From Panulirus ornatus (taxonomy: Eukaryota > Arthropoda > Malacostraca > Decapoda > Palinuridae), in NCBI RefSeq assembly GCF_036320965.1, contig NC_092225.1, positions 57,475,924 through 57,539,923 of the forward strand: a DNA stretch of 64,000 nucleotides, written 5' to 3'. Each line of letters starts with the position of its first letter. Positions within the stretch are counted from its first letter, which is position 1. The position numbers were made by a program, and so were the translations under genes. Shown in pieces: positions 1-11,053 of the stretch. Under the pieces are notes generated by a model that ran no database searches, was not told the origin of the DNA, and saw nothing but the letters and a program-made list of their open reading frames with translations.

Positions 1-393
1 TCAGCAGGAAGGTCACTTTCCTAAAGCTCTCCCGCCCAGCATATTAGAAAATGATCTTGGTACAGCGCATGCGTCTCACCTGTTCGTATCATTAGTCACT
101 CTGTCTCCAGAGAAGAGCACTTCTCACATGGTTTAGAGCCCATTTCTTCTGTTCATAGCCTTTCCCTCCACTTCAAAGCCCTGCCCACTTTCCGAACACT
201 TAAAACTAGTGGAGGTACAGACGCTGTGACTAAAACCCCAAACCTTATATCACCTCCACACACTGTTAGGATACTGTGGTAGAAACGACGTCGAATTCTA
301 CCGTCTACAAAGGTGGCGTCCGTTTTTCCGTGTGGAAAACTGCATAAATATATCTATATGTATGTGAGTGTGTTTGTTAGTGTGTGTGTGTGT

Positions 394-394
<1 letters not shown>
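1..394. other. Unassigned DNA
   Basis: No gene, RNA or recognisable element is seen. The small open frames at 298-609 are translations of the adjacent GA microsatellite. Confidence 0.5.

Positions 395-474
<80 letters not shown>
395..474 (+). repeat. (GA)n microsatellite
   Basis: About 40 uninterrupted GA units follow a short (GT)n at about 381-392. It is one of 13 long GA/CT tracts in the window. Confidence 0.97.
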
Positions 475-476
<2 letters not shown>

Positions 477-689
477 CCACTCGAAAGCAATATATCTAGA
501 TTCCCAGACACATATACGTGTTTACAGACGCCCTCCACCACACGTAACACGGCGGCTTGGCCCAGCTAGATGCTCGCCTCGGCTTTACAGTGGAATGTTT
601 TCCCTCTAGACTTAGGATTTACTGTACATGCGAGTCTCCCCCTACGCATTTGTACCGCCACGCTCACAAGTTTTCCTACTTGTAAACCT

Positions 690-1000
690 CTGACTTCCTT
701 GTGCTCAAGGTAAACTACCTGATATGTATACCTGCTACCTGAGGCTCCCTTCCGACCATGTAAACTTCCATAATCCTATGCTCAAGGTAGACTCAGATGC
801 TACCTGAGGCTTCCTCCCAACCATGTAAACCTCCGACATCTGGCGCTCAAGTTAAACTCAAAGGCTAACCTGAAGGCTTCCCCCTGGCCATGTAAACCCT
901 CATCATCCGGCGCTCAAGGTAAACTCAAAGGCTAAACTGAGGCTTCCCCCTGGCCATGTAAACCTCCATCATCCGGCGCTTAAGGCAGACTACACTGTTA
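690..1000 (+). repeat. Minisatellite, about 66-bp unit, four copies
   Basis: Each unit starts near CTCAAGGTAAACTC, passes through CTGAGGCTTCC and CCATGTAAACCTCC and ends in ATCCGGCG. The two copies between about 846 and 975 are nearly identical; the first is diverged and longer. Confidence 0.85.
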
Positions 1001-1980
1001 CGTGAGGGGATACCATGTCCTGTAGTATGCATAACTGCGTTGAAACAGTCTCTCTCTCTCTCTCTTATCTCACTAACTGTTGTAAGACTCGAACCATCTG
1101 GGGATCATACAGGCGTAAGAGCTGTATGATCTGCTGCATCACACACAATTCTTGTAATAGATATAATCCAATGGGAAACATACGTGATGCGTGGCTGGGC
1201 TTACAAGGCACGAGATGAGAACAAGGAACTCAGAGTTATAGAATGGGAACACTGTGTTTAAAGGTGTGTTGTGAAGGGAGCCTCCATGGCTGGTGTGTTC
1301 GGAACGGTCTGGTTTTTGAAGGTAAGTTTGTTGTGTCGTCTACGACGTAATGGCTGCTGTATCATGAATGCAGTGCCGAACATTATACAAACTGAGGAAA
1401 GAAATCATCACTATGAACACTCGAACTATGGCCAAATTCTAGCATTTCCAGCACAAACATTTAAAAAAGGTTTGCAGTATTACGTCACACGTACTGCTAA
1501 AGTAGAACACCATATATGTTTCCCTGAATTACTCAAAACATTCACCTGATCACGTTACGAAAAAAGATATCCTTATATCACAGTTTCACTATCCTTCTAC
1601 CATCACCTTTCTAACAGCATCACTACTACCCTAATCACTTTCACCATCGTCTTTTTCATCTTCTATCCCACTCAATCCACTTCACCATATATTCAAATAT
1701 CCTTAAATCTATCTTCAATTTCACTACATGTCTGTAATAAGTTCCAGACGTGTCTTTCCTTCGTCACATCCACTGGGATTATGTTCCTCAGTCATGCCCC
1801 CACATGTACGTCGCTCATCCTCACGTCCCTCTAACGTATCCTCTACTCTCGCCTTCCTCACCTGTATGCCTCTCTCCACCGCGTCCTTTAGACACGTCTC
1901 TCTCCTCCATCACGCATCAGAGACGCCTCCTTACTTCCTCCTTCCTCCAAAAGCGCTGTTCATCACCAACATCTCAAAAC

Positions 1981-1982
<2 letters not shown>
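1001..1982. other. Unassigned DNA
   Basis: An open frame of 92 codons at 1271-1549 (+) shows no motif I recognise. A pyrimidine-rich stretch runs from about 1570 to 1980. No splice or promoter architecture is convincing. Confidence 0.4.

Positions 1983-2043
<61 letters not shown>
1983..2043 (+). repeat. (CT)n microsatellite
   Basis: About 30 uninterrupted CT units. Confidence 0.97.
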
Positions 2044-2046
<3 letters not shown>

Positions 2047-3106
2047 ACCTCCCTTAGAGATATATACATCGTCCACATTTACGCCACTACAGATAATAAA
2101 CATAAAGGACCTCTGGCAGAAACCTCTCTCAATCGCGTCAAGAAAACAGGAATTTGATTTCATTCACTGAACACAGACGAATGTTGCATGAAGAACGTGA
2201 TCTCACACAGATGCTATTGAAATATGAAACCAAACTGCCCCTTCTTTTTACCGAATGAGTTCTGTCAAGCCATTGGTACTTCGCAAGGAGAAAGGAAGAA
2301 GAATACAAAGGATGGAAAACATTAAAGTCTTCGTCTCAATATTCTAGTGTTGCTGGTCCTTGCTGTTAAAAGGTGCAAACTGTCAATCGTGATATAGTCG
2401 AATCAATGAGATTTTAATGCATTATTCAGCTTGGCAAGAAGCTGAACACTTACGCTTATATATGCAATCAATCGAGTCTAAACAGAGGATGAAGAGCAAA
2501 GGTTATCTGAACTCATCCATTCCTGAACAATGGATGAGGAGTTAAGGTTATCGGCACTCATCCAGTCCTGAAGTAGCTCATCCATAGACAGTATCTAAGA
2601 TACTTCATCGACTCTGTAGACATTTTAGTTGCCCAAGATGTACTGGTGTGCTGTGAGGCTTCCGATTTTTTTATTTGAAATCAAAATTAAACACCAAGTT
2701 GCATTTCGTATAATTTTGACTGCTTGTAAAAACAACAATAAGTTTAATTTTGCATTCATAAAGGAAAGCAATTTTAAATTTACACGACAGAGATTCTGTA
2801 TCGCGTCTTTTAAAAAAAAAACGAGGACTTTAGACAAATTTCCTGCAAAAGAAAACGTGTCACTTCAGTCTTTATTTAGTGCTGGTGACAGATTGGCCTG
2901 ACGTCGCTATCAGGCAGCCATCACCCATATCAGAGGGTCATTCACCGATATATGAGGTTTGAGCCAGAGTCCCCAAGTCTGATACTGAATACATGAATTC
3001 TGACCTCTTTTCTTCGTTGTCCATTTGCTTGCAGCACTACCAGGCGCGCCTACACCAGGAGTCTGTATAGATGTTCATCCAAAATGATGCTATACTTCTC
3101 GATCTT
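2044..3106. other. Unassigned DNA
   Basis: Contains a weak degenerate direct repeat around 2500-2585 (ACTCATCCA recurring with CCTGAA). No coding signal is supported. Confidence 0.4.
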
Positions 3107-3251
3107 GGAGTAAAGGTGATAAATGACACAACAGGCCAGAGTGTGGAGTTTAATCTATGCGTTTCGACCCCAATGTCTTCCTCAGTTGGGTGGGAACGCA
3201 AGGATTAAACTCTACACTCTACCCCGTTGTGTCACTTATTACCTTTACTCC
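3107..3251. repeat. Long near-perfect inverted repeat (foldback)
   Basis: The left arm (3107-3155) and right arm (3203-3251) are reverse complements with few mismatches. Pairing partly continues inward (TGCGTTTCGACCC against GGGTGGGAACGCA), leaving a small loop. It could be a foldback MITE or a terminal piece of a Penelope-like element. The left inner arm carries a hammerhead-like core (3161-3185). Confidence 0.8.
3161..3185 (-). ncRNA. Hammerhead-ribozyme-like core, probably from a Penelope-like element
   Basis: The minus strand reads CTGAGGA, then A, GAC, a six-base loop, GTC, then GAAAC. That is the conserved CUGANGA and GAAA boxes of hammerhead ribozymes, joined by a 3-bp stem II. Penelope-like elements are known to carry such motifs in their terminal repeats. 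I could not close stems I and III convincingly, and the surrounding palindrome would compete with the ribozyme fold, so activity is not claimed. Confidence 0.45.
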
Positions 3252-3515
3252 AGCATATGACGTCATGGAAGTAACAACCTTCCCCGACCCGTCAGCATTA
3301 CAGCATCCTCCTCCTCCTCCTCCTCCTTCAAGGCTTCTCTCCTCTCCCTCCCACTTGTCTCATTGTGTAACCCCTTATGGCAACCATTCCATGTCTTCGA
3401 TCCTTTCTGACACTATCATGTCGATAGATGAGGACAGTTGATGGTGTTGACCACGACACTCATACATTCATTTTCCACCTTCAGTTTTCCTCATGAAACG
3501 AACTGTTGTCGAGGA

Positions 3516-3707
<192 letters not shown>

Positions 3708-4557
3708 CCTCTGAAAAACACACATGTCGTTCTCTGTTCCTGAACCCTTGAGCTAGAGTTACCCCCGCCAGCTAATGGGGAACCACTGTGGCCTTTACTG
3801 GGACCAGTTCCATCGGCACTTCCCTCAGTGCTGTCGTTACGGCCTGGTCACGTAGCCCGACCCAGCCAAAGTGACAGGACCCGCGGCGTGTAAAGATTAT
3901 TACACTCATGGTTATCGTTCCTGCCCCGCTCCTTCTGCTCTCCGATACGGCCAGGCCGTGTTGGGTCACAGGTTCCAAGTGGTTAACACGACCTGTCAGG
4001 TCAACATTCTAAGACCCGGGAACCTTCTGGGTCACAGGACTTGCTGCTTCGCATTACTCAAGGAAAAAAAAAAAAAGGAGGCTCCTGGAGGTCGTAAAAG
4101 TCAAGACGCCCGAAAAATATCCAGCAATGTTTGCCAACATCTCTTAAGAGTTGTGTTTGGCCACGGCTTCTCGTTTCTTAACCTGATATTACCCGCCACT
4201 GCCTTTCTTCCCTCTTACTTCTCTCCTTTCCCTCTACGTTTACTCGTTATTTCAGAAAAGTTCTCCATTTCTCTCCTTAAACCTCTTTCGACGTTAAATT
4301 TCCTGAACAATCATTTTATATCAGCTTCTTCCTCACACAGACTACCCTTCTCAGTCATTCTATCGCCTTCACGCCTTCATTTTCCAGCTAAAAACTCTTA
4401 CTCTCTGTCTATGCGAATATATTCTTTCTTCCTTCTTCTAGTGCTTACCATCCTCCCTCTTACCTCTTACCATCCATCTTTCTCCTTCAAGCATCTCCTT
4501 CCTCACTACTAAGGCCCCCTCATCCTCCCTCAACCACCAACAGAGACAGGATGGGTT
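3708..4557. other. Unassigned DNA with a long open frame
   Basis: A 213-codon frame at 3871-4512 (+) runs through an A homopolymer near 4062-4076 and then low-complexity pyrimidine-rich sequence. No domain is recognisable; I do not call it a gene. Confidence 0.4.
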
Positions 4558-4636
4558 CATAGCACGCTTAACACACTTTGTCAGAACTTGTTTTCTCATA
4601 GCACGCTTAACACACTTTGTCAGAACTTGTTTTGAA
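4558..4636 (+). repeat. Tandem duplication of a 39-bp unit
   Basis: CATAGCACGCTTAACACACT and the following bases through GAACTTGTTTT occur twice back to back, offset by 39 bp, without mismatch over about 37 bp. This indicates a recent duplication. Confidence 0.9.
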
Positions 4637-5636
4637 GTCATGGTGTACTGACATGAACACCCCGCAGTGGTTCTTGGGGACGGAAACAAACGTTGCATAT
4701 AGGAGTAAATAAGACATCACGGACGCATGCAGATTCTCTGAATATTATTTCAAGGGAATTCGAAAATCTTCGGATGGCAAGCAGGATATGCGCATGACAG
4801 GATCAAGTCTACGCAGAAAAAAAAGAAACGTCTACAAAAGTCACGTCTATAAACAACTGATTCAAACAGTTAGATGCATGTATAGTAAGCTTGAAAGATA
4901 AACTCTGCTGTAAAGTAAATCTACCGTATTAATTACGGTTTTGTATACCTCCGATGTGTAAGTTTACAGTAATCAAGACGCAGTGGTATGTTGTATTATA
5001 ATAAACTGTTCTTACTGAGATTTTCTTTCTTGTATGTTTCCAAAACTGTTCTATCAAGACCAGCGGTTTCCAGACCAACACTTGGAGCCAGCGAGGCGCC
5101 AGCCAGACCAGCAGTTTCCCTACCTCCTCAACCGTTGTAAATATGCTCAGTAACGCTGCCTCTTGCCCCTAACCTACACTATACGCAACATCCCATATTC
5201 TAAGAGGTAAAAATCACCACTCATGACCTTACGGAATATCAAATATTCTTCAAGTTTACTATTAAAAATGATTTTTTTTAACTCAAAAAAAAAACTATAT
5301 CTGTATGGGAATTGCTTGTTTTTAAAAGTATGACTTTAGTACATAGGAAAAAAAAAAGTGTGGGGATTCGTATTAGCTTTGAACAGGTGAGCATTCATCC
5401 TGCGTGTTGATTTGTGCTCTCGAACTCTCCAGAGGAATCATGATAAATCATAGACAGTCAAGGGAATCACAGATGGTTTAAATTCTTGATCCGCATGAAT
5501 CATATTGTCTGTTGCCATCATCATGTTTTCTGTGTTATTACACTCGTTTTAATGATTGGCCCGGCCAGTGTTATCATCAAAGGGTATGAGATATATTTCC
5601 TACTCGAAGAATAAAAGAGATGTTTCCAAACAACAC
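4637..5636. other. Unassigned AT-rich DNA
   Basis: Contains scattered A/T homopolymers and no supported feature. It immediately precedes the tRNA-like SINE head. Confidence 0.4.
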
Positions 5637-5791
5637 AGATTAGCGGTTAGCGTTCCTGACCAAAGCGCATTCATGGGCCGCCCAGGGTCGAGCGCACAGG
5701 TTCGAATCCTGGTTGCGATAGTCGGTCCACAGTCAACTCCGCTGTACATCCACCACCAGGATTGGTCGATAATATGGATATCAATCTCAGG

Positions 5792-5792
<1 letters not shown>
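5637..5792 (+). mobile_element. tRNA-derived SINE (5' head plus short body)
   Basis: An exact Pol III B-box, GGTTCGAATCC, lies at 5699-5709. An A-box-like TAGCGGTTAGCG lies about 50 bp upstream, at 5641. This is tRNA-like spacing, but the flanks do not fold into a proper acceptor stem, so it is a SINE head and not a functional tRNA. A body follows (about 5720-5790) and the element runs directly into (TA)n at 5793. Transcription would be by RNA polymerase III from the internal promoter. Copy age is unknown. Confidence 0.7.

Positions 5793-5863
<71 letters not shown>
5793..5863. repeat. (TA)n microsatellite between two SINEs
   Basis: About 35 TA units directly join the 3' end of the tRNA-headed SINE to the 3' end of the oppositely oriented TA-flanked SINE-like element. 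Confidence 0.97.
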
Positions 5864-5866
<3 letters not shown>

Positions 5867-6058
5867 TCATACTATTCGCCATTTCCCGCATTAGCGAGGT
5901 AGCGTTAAGAACAGAGGACTGGGCCTTTGAGGGAATATCCTCACCTGGCCCCCGTCTTTGTTCCTTCTTTTGGAAAATTAAAAAAAAAAAAGACAGGGGA
6001 GGGTTTCCAGCCACCCGCTCCCTCCCCTTTTAGTCGCCTTCTACGACACGCAGGGAAT
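5864..6058 (-). mobile_element. TA-flanked SINE-like element, 5' truncated
   Basis: One of six copies of a roughly 220-bp family (others at 34.2, 58.3, 61.1, 61.3 and 61.8 kb). In sense orientation (here minus) it has a GC-rich 5' part with GTCGTAGAAGGCGACT, an internal A/T homopolymer, GGCCCAGTCCTCTGTTC, and the 3' core CGCTACCTCGCTAATGCGGG ending AGTATGAAA before (TA)n. That 3' end matches the tail of the RTE-like LINE. This copy stops at the ACACGCAGGGAATAC region instead of reaching CCCTGGGGATA. Confidence 0.75.
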
Positions 6059-6075
6059 ACTATTTTCTATCATAT

Positions 6076-6690
6076 CATTCTTAACCGCCGTCTCCCGCGC
6101 TAGCACAAGGAAACAGACGAAGAATGGCCCAACCCACCCACATACACATGTATATACATATTCGCTCACACACGCACATATACATGCATATACATTTCAA
6201 CGTATACATACATATACATACATAGACATATACATATATACACATTTACATATTCATACTTGCTGCTTTCATCCATTCTCGTCGCCACCCCGCCACACTT
6301 GAAACACCTAGGTAGCACCAGGAAAAGACAAAAAAGGTGTCTCTATCTGTCATGCGTAATGCACCGAGACCACAGCTCCTTTTCCACATACAGGCCCCAC
6401 AGACGTCTCCATGGCTTACCCCAGACGCCTCACATGCCCTGGTTCAACCCACTGACAGCATGTCGACCCCGGTATACCACGTCCTTCCAATTCACTCTAT
6501 TCCTTCCACGCCTTTCACCCTCCAGTATGTTCAGGCCCCGATCGCTCAAAATGTTTTTCACTCTATCCTTCCATATCCAATTTGGTCTCCCACTTCTTGT
6601 TCCCTTCACCTCTGACACATATATCCTCTTTGTCAATCTTTCCTCACTCATTCTCTCCATGTGTCCCAACCATTTCAACACACACACTCA
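6076..6690 (-). mobile_element. RTE-like LINE, 5'-truncated 3' end (copy A)
   Basis: The minus-strand frame at 6430-6687 encodes the C-terminal part of a non-LTR retrotransposon polyprotein: [20 protein letters not shown], then GRPNWIWKDRVKNIL and NRVNWKDVVYRG. The usual stop after VVYRG has become CGA, so the frame runs 12 codons further. The rest is 3' UTR with CA/TA-rich spacer and the tail core (degraded to CTAGCGCGGGAGACGGCGG). The 5' side is truncated directly at (TA)n at 6694. Clade assignment to RTE-like is inference from the motif set; the copy is dead. Confidence 0.85.
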
Positions 6691-6692
6691 CA

Positions 6693-6693
<1 letters not shown>

Positions 6694-6757
<64 letters not shown>

Positions 6758-6799
6758 AATGTGTGTGTGTGTGTGTGTGCTTGTGTGTGTGTGTGTGTA
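6694..6799. repeat. (TA)n followed by (GT)n
   Basis: TA units to about 6753, then two GT runs (6761-6779 and 6783-6799) split by a C/TT interruption. It abuts the 5' truncation point of LINE copy A. Confidence 0.97.
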
Positions 6800-6989
6800 T
6801 TAATGAGATGGCCTGGATTAGGATTCTAGTTACCCGTGTCGTCTCACTGAACATAAAAAAAGTAATATTTCCAAGCTTTGAGGTGCAGCAAATGTTTCCC
6901 AACACTAAATTAAAAGTTTTAGATTTAAACATTAACGCACAAAATACATTTCTGAGACGACATATAGAAAATGTTTCTTATTGGTTAGA

Positions 6990-6991
<2 letters not shown>

Positions 6992-7055
<64 letters not shown>
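6992..7055. repeat. (TA)n microsatellite
   Basis: About 32 TA units, embedded in a degenerate repeat region. No retroelement end is recognised beside it. Confidence 0.97.
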
Positions 7056-7058
<3 letters not shown>

Positions 7059-7413
7059 ATATCAGTCACGATTGATGCAACAGGAAAAAAATTGCCCAGC
7101 TCAGATGTAAACGAAATATCGCCCAATACAGACGCATAGAAATACAGGAAATATTTTTTTTTCCGCATTGACGTCCACGAAATATTTACGAATAGAAAAA
7201 TAAAATCCAATTCAGCAATGACGCAAAAGAAGTATTTCCCAACCTGGGTGTACCTTTGGGGTTATCGTCAAAATCCATTCAATATCCTGGCCTGTATGTG
7301 GCCCTGCAATCATTGCTCACACACTCTCGCCTCGGTATTGATATTCGATGCAACATTTATGTCTGGTATCTCAGTCCAGGAGAAGCGGAAAGAATGGAAA
7401 AAAGATATCTTTA

Positions 7414-7417
<4 letters not shown>
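7056..7417. repeat. Very degenerate short tandem repeat
   Basis: Variants of GAAATATTT/GAAGTATTTCCCAA preceded by CAGACGCA, CTCAGATGTAAAC or GCAATGACGCAAAA recur every 30-40 bp. Related fragments may precede the (TA)n (6850-6990). Low confidence because no two units match well. Confidence 0.35.

Positions 7418-7478
<61 letters not shown>
7418..7478. repeat. (TA)n microsatellite
   Basis: About 30 TA units with no adjacent recognised element. Confidence 0.97.
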
Positions 7479-7481
<3 letters not shown>

Positions 7482-8866
7482 CTTTGTTAGCTTTCGTGTG
7501 TAAATACACTTCGTATCTGTATACCAGTAATGTAAATATTTTTCCCTCCCTCAATTGCTGTCGGGAGTTGTAAAGAATATTTCTGAGAAGCTGAACTGAT
7601 TTGTCTTTTTTTTTATGCGTGACTGACACATCATTTTCATATCAACCTCTGCCTTAGCTACTCACATAATATCACTCTCTTTTCTTCTTCCTCAAACTTG
7701 TATTGCTCTCATTACCTCACTTCCTGTAATATCCCCTCTTCCTACTCCCTCCTTCATCGCATCTTCCTCTCAAGAACATGTGCTCCATTTCACTCACCAT
7801 CACTCGTCTTGAACCTCTCCTTTACAACGCCACCTCTCCTCTTGAGAAGCGAGTTTGTCCCTCCCTTTTGGTGATACCTTTGGCCCAACAACAGCACGGG
7901 TATCAAAGCTATCATCTGGACCGTCACCCGTAAACATCACATGTAGTGTTTGCATCACCTCATATGCCTCTCAGAACGAATGCTTAAACTCCACAAGATC
8001 CTCACAACAAGCACCTTCATCATCATCTAGGCTTTGCATGACCGAACACGATCCTAAAAACTGATGTTTGCATTTTCACACCTGAACCTTCGAGGGGAGT
8101 CCTGTATCATCACCCACGATCCTCAAGATAATGTTTCCAGCAACACACCTGGTCCTCGTAGATTGCAGTTGCAAAACTTGCACACAACACTCAGAGACGA
8201 GGTTTCCACCTAGTGTTTCCATTACCACACACATGCCCATCAAAACTATTAATTGTACTGCCGAACAAGACCTTCCGGCCAGGTCTTTGCCTCTTAACAC
8301 ACGACCCTCGGAAGTCGCGTATTCAACACCACGCACACACACTGTCCTCACCACCCCGGGCCCTCATCCTCCACTCCTCCGGGCTATATACAACACGAAA
8401 CAACATTGGGCCGAGTTAAAGTAGCCTCAGCAATTTGTAGCGTTGAGTCACCGCTGGGGCAGGGTTTGCCTCGTTCCCATTTAACCAAGTGAGGTCTGAT
8501 TTTACTTGGAAATTTTGTATTGTCAGTTGTTCCCACGATTACTGTTTGATGAAATTTACATAAAGTTGGTTAAGTGTCGAGCTGAATCTCTGTAAGAACT
8601 GCCACTGAATCTCCTTTGCCTCTGCAGTTAACATATTAAGGGGAAAAATATTTGGAGGTTGTGAATGAGATCGGCATTAATGGCATTCGCCTTATGATAA
8701 ACCCTTGCTTATAGGTTAATAAGTGATATCATAGATAATACGTTATATATGTACTCATGATAATGTTCATGCACTGTCGACAGTAACCTACAGCTAACGA
8801 TGAAACTGCATCTCTGATTCTGAATAGGTGTTGCAGTATGTGCTCAATAAAAGAGGAAGACAAGGA

Positions 8867-8868
<2 letters not shown>
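7479..8868. other. Unassigned DNA
   Basis: Pyrimidine-rich at 7640-7850. From 8040 to 8400 a weak recurrence of GTTTCCA and CACACA suggests an old minisatellite. Short frames here have no recognisable domain. Confidence 0.4.

Positions 8869-8922
<54 letters not shown>
8869..8922. repeat. (TA)n microsatellite
   Basis: About 27 TA units forming the tail of LINE copy B (minus strand). Confidence 0.97.
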
Positions 8923-8926
<4 letters not shown>

Positions 8927-9255
8927 CTTTATTATACTTAATTGCCGTCTCTCGCGTGAGCGAGGTAGCGCAAGGAAATAGACGAAAGAATGGCCCAACC
9001 TTCCCATATACACATCTATACACATAAACGCCCTCACGACGCATACATATACATTTCAACGCGTACATACATATACATACACAGACATATACATACATAC
9101 ACATGTGCATATTCATATTTGCTGCCTTCATCCATTCCCGTCTCCACCCCGCCACACATGAAAGAACACCCCCCACCCCCCCAGCACGTAGTGTTGGGGA
9201 GTCTCTAGCTGTCATGTGTAATGCACCGAAACCACAGCTTCCTTTCCACATCTGT
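8923..9255 (-). mobile_element. RTE-like LINE 3' UTR and tail (copy B, 3' part)
   Basis: The minus strand carries the CA/TA-rich 3' UTR, then TGGGCCATTCTTTCGTC and the core GCGCTACCTCGCTCACGCG, and ends at (TA)n. It is joined directly to an internal reverse-transcriptase segment (9256-9795): the frame passes from LEKQM straight into UTR sequence starting GTGGAAAGG. All of the palm, thumb and C-terminal coding sequence is missing, so this is an internally deleted copy. Confidence 0.85.
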
Positions 9256-9795
9256 TTTTCTAAGTATTTTTCACATACATTCTTCAAAGCAAACACCTGA
9301 TCCACACATCCTCTACCACTTCTGAAACCACACTGCTCTTCCCCAATCTGATGCTCTGTACATGCCTTCACCCTCTCAATCAATACCCTCCCATATAATA
9401 TCCTAGGAATACTCAGCAAACTTATACCTCTGTAATTTGAACACTTACCTTCAAAATACTTACTCCATCTCCTTCTCACTTCACCACTACTTATCATTAC
9501 TTCCCCATTAGCCCCTTCACCAATGTTCCCATTTGTTCTCTTGTCTTACGCACTCTATTTACCTCCTTCCAAAACATCTTTTTATTCCCCCCTAAGATTT
9601 AATGATATTCTCTCACCCCAACTCTCATTTGCCCTCTTTTTCACCTCCTGCACCTTTCTCTTGACCTCCTACCGCTTTCTTGTATACATATCCCAGTCAT
9701 TTGCACTACTTCCCTGCAAAAATAGTCCAAACGCCTCTCTCTTCTCTTTCACCAACAATCTTACTTCTTCATCCCACCACTCATTACAAGGAAGC
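9256..9795 (-). mobile_element. RTE-like LINE linker and N-terminal reverse transcriptase (copy B, 5' part)
   Basis: Minus-strand translation gives an endonuclease-RT linker (EWWDEEVRLLVKEKREAF, several stops), then RRRWSKYFEG. It jumps in frame to KCSNYRGISLLSIPRILYGR and EEQCGFRSGRGCVDQVFALK. Intact relatives have a long stretch between YFEG and SNYRGI, so there is a second internal deletion near 9450. RT motifs A (Asp), B and C are all absent. Non-functional. Confidence 0.85.
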
Positions 9796-9814
9796 GAAAA
9801 ATAAAATCAAGCGC

Positions 9815-9836
9815 TTTCCTATAATTACATCGTCAG
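9815..9836 (-). ncRNA. Hammerhead-like core (Penelope-type remnant)
   Basis: The minus strand reads CTGACGA, then a 10-11 base spacer (TGTAATTATAG), then GAAAGCGCTTG. The same box order and spacing occurs at 62126-62146 beside a Penelope-like ORF. Stem II is weak here. It starts just beyond the LINE B segment, so a Penelope-like fragment may have inserted or the LINE inserted beside it. Confidence 0.3.
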
Positions 9837-9839
9837 GAC

Positions 9840-10399
9840 TGAGTACAGATAGACAGAACCAGAATATAATACACCAGCCGCCGCGGGGCGGGGCCAGCGA
9901 ACGAACTAAGAAACAGGTGAAGGGATTGGGGCACAGGTCACCCTCGATGACCTCACCTTTCTCACGTTACAAACTCACGTTCATCTGTGTTCAGGGAAAG
10001 ATATTTGAAAAACATTGTCTTCTTGAGATACCTAGTTGATATTAACCAATATCTGATTCATATAAATTTCTCTACTGAATTTTTCTACTATGTTTCTGTC
10101 TACTATCAAGACAAAATAACATAGGGTAAGTAGATGAATACACATCTCAATACCCACTCCAACCACCTCATTACAACCCTCCTTAATTACGAACCCCCCC
10201 CCAAACTCTTTCCATTTAACGGCCAGGTCAGTTTGGACTCTGGCATGACGCTAACAGTGTGCACAAGCCTGTGTGTTGATGCTGGGATTTGAAACTATAC
10301 GAATTGTTTATGCATATGATGCGGTGGATTGTCTCCGTGGAACACATCGTGTACTGTAAAGTTTGATTAAATCCTCTGAACTACTGCAGTGCGATATAT

Positions 10400-10402
<3 letters not shown>
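9840..10402. other. Unassigned DNA
   Basis: Holds a short very GC-rich patch (about 9883-9902) and then AT-rich sequence. No feature is supported. Confidence 0.4.

Positions 10403-10476
<74 letters not shown>
10403..10476. repeat. (TA)n microsatellite
   Basis: About 37 TA units; no retroelement end is recognised on either side. Confidence 0.97.
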
Positions 10477-10480
<4 letters not shown>

Positions 10481-11002
10481 ATTTTACTTTCCTACCCCAG
10501 GAATACCTTCTACCCTTATGAGGCTCCTGCAGCACTCAGGAAGCTGGCCATGTCCACCAGTCTGGGCCACAGGTCATAGATTGTTTTGATGTGTGTGCGT
10601 CTATGTGCAGGGAGTGAGGGGAAATTGAGTAGTAAGTGTTCCGTGTCGTCTTAATGATAACTGCATCGAGAGCATGAGAAGGATTGGGATAGATTGAAAC
10701 GATGGTGGACAAAATTCATAGCCTCAAACCTGTCATTACTTTTCACCTCTCTTAATTCTGGTATCATCTTTGTTGCCCTTCTCTATTAGCTCTTTGTGCC
10801 CCTTTATGTGTGGTGATGAAAGGGGAGAAGCATATTGTAATGTTGTCCTCGCATAACGATGTAAGGAGTTTGATGAATGTTTCTTCATCCATGTACTTGA
10901 ATAGAATTCCATCCGCCAGCAGACAGCTCTCCTCTTTAACTAATATCATAAGGCAGGATTCTAGCGACGGAGTTAATATAATAATGACAACCAAGCCCCT
11001 CT

Positions 11003-11005
<3 letters not shown>
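10477..11005. other. Unassigned DNA, possible old interspersed repeat
   Basis: The stretch around 10740-10920 has the look of a dispersed repeat, but I cannot name a family from sequence alone. No coding call is made. Confidence 0.3.

Positions 11006-11052
<47 letters not shown>
11006..11052. repeat. (CA)n microsatellite
   Basis: About 23 CA units. Confidence 0.97.

Positions 11053-11053
<1 letters not shown>

Noticed and set aside
3871..4512. 213-codon plus-strand frame as a secreted or membrane protein (hydrophobic C-terminal part)
   Set aside because: It passes through an A homopolymer, then pyrimidine-rich sequence that codes for Ser/Leu/Phe by composition; no domain or splice context.
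5637..5715. Functional tRNA gene
   Set aside because: The B-box is perfect, but the flanks do not form an acceptor stem or anticodon arm that I can fold, and a SINE body follows.
9440..9470. GGTAAGT...ATTACAG at the LINE B junction as a retained or lost intron
   Set aside because: The words belong to the normal LINE coding sequence around SNYRGI and the distance is too short for an intron; an internal deletion explains it.
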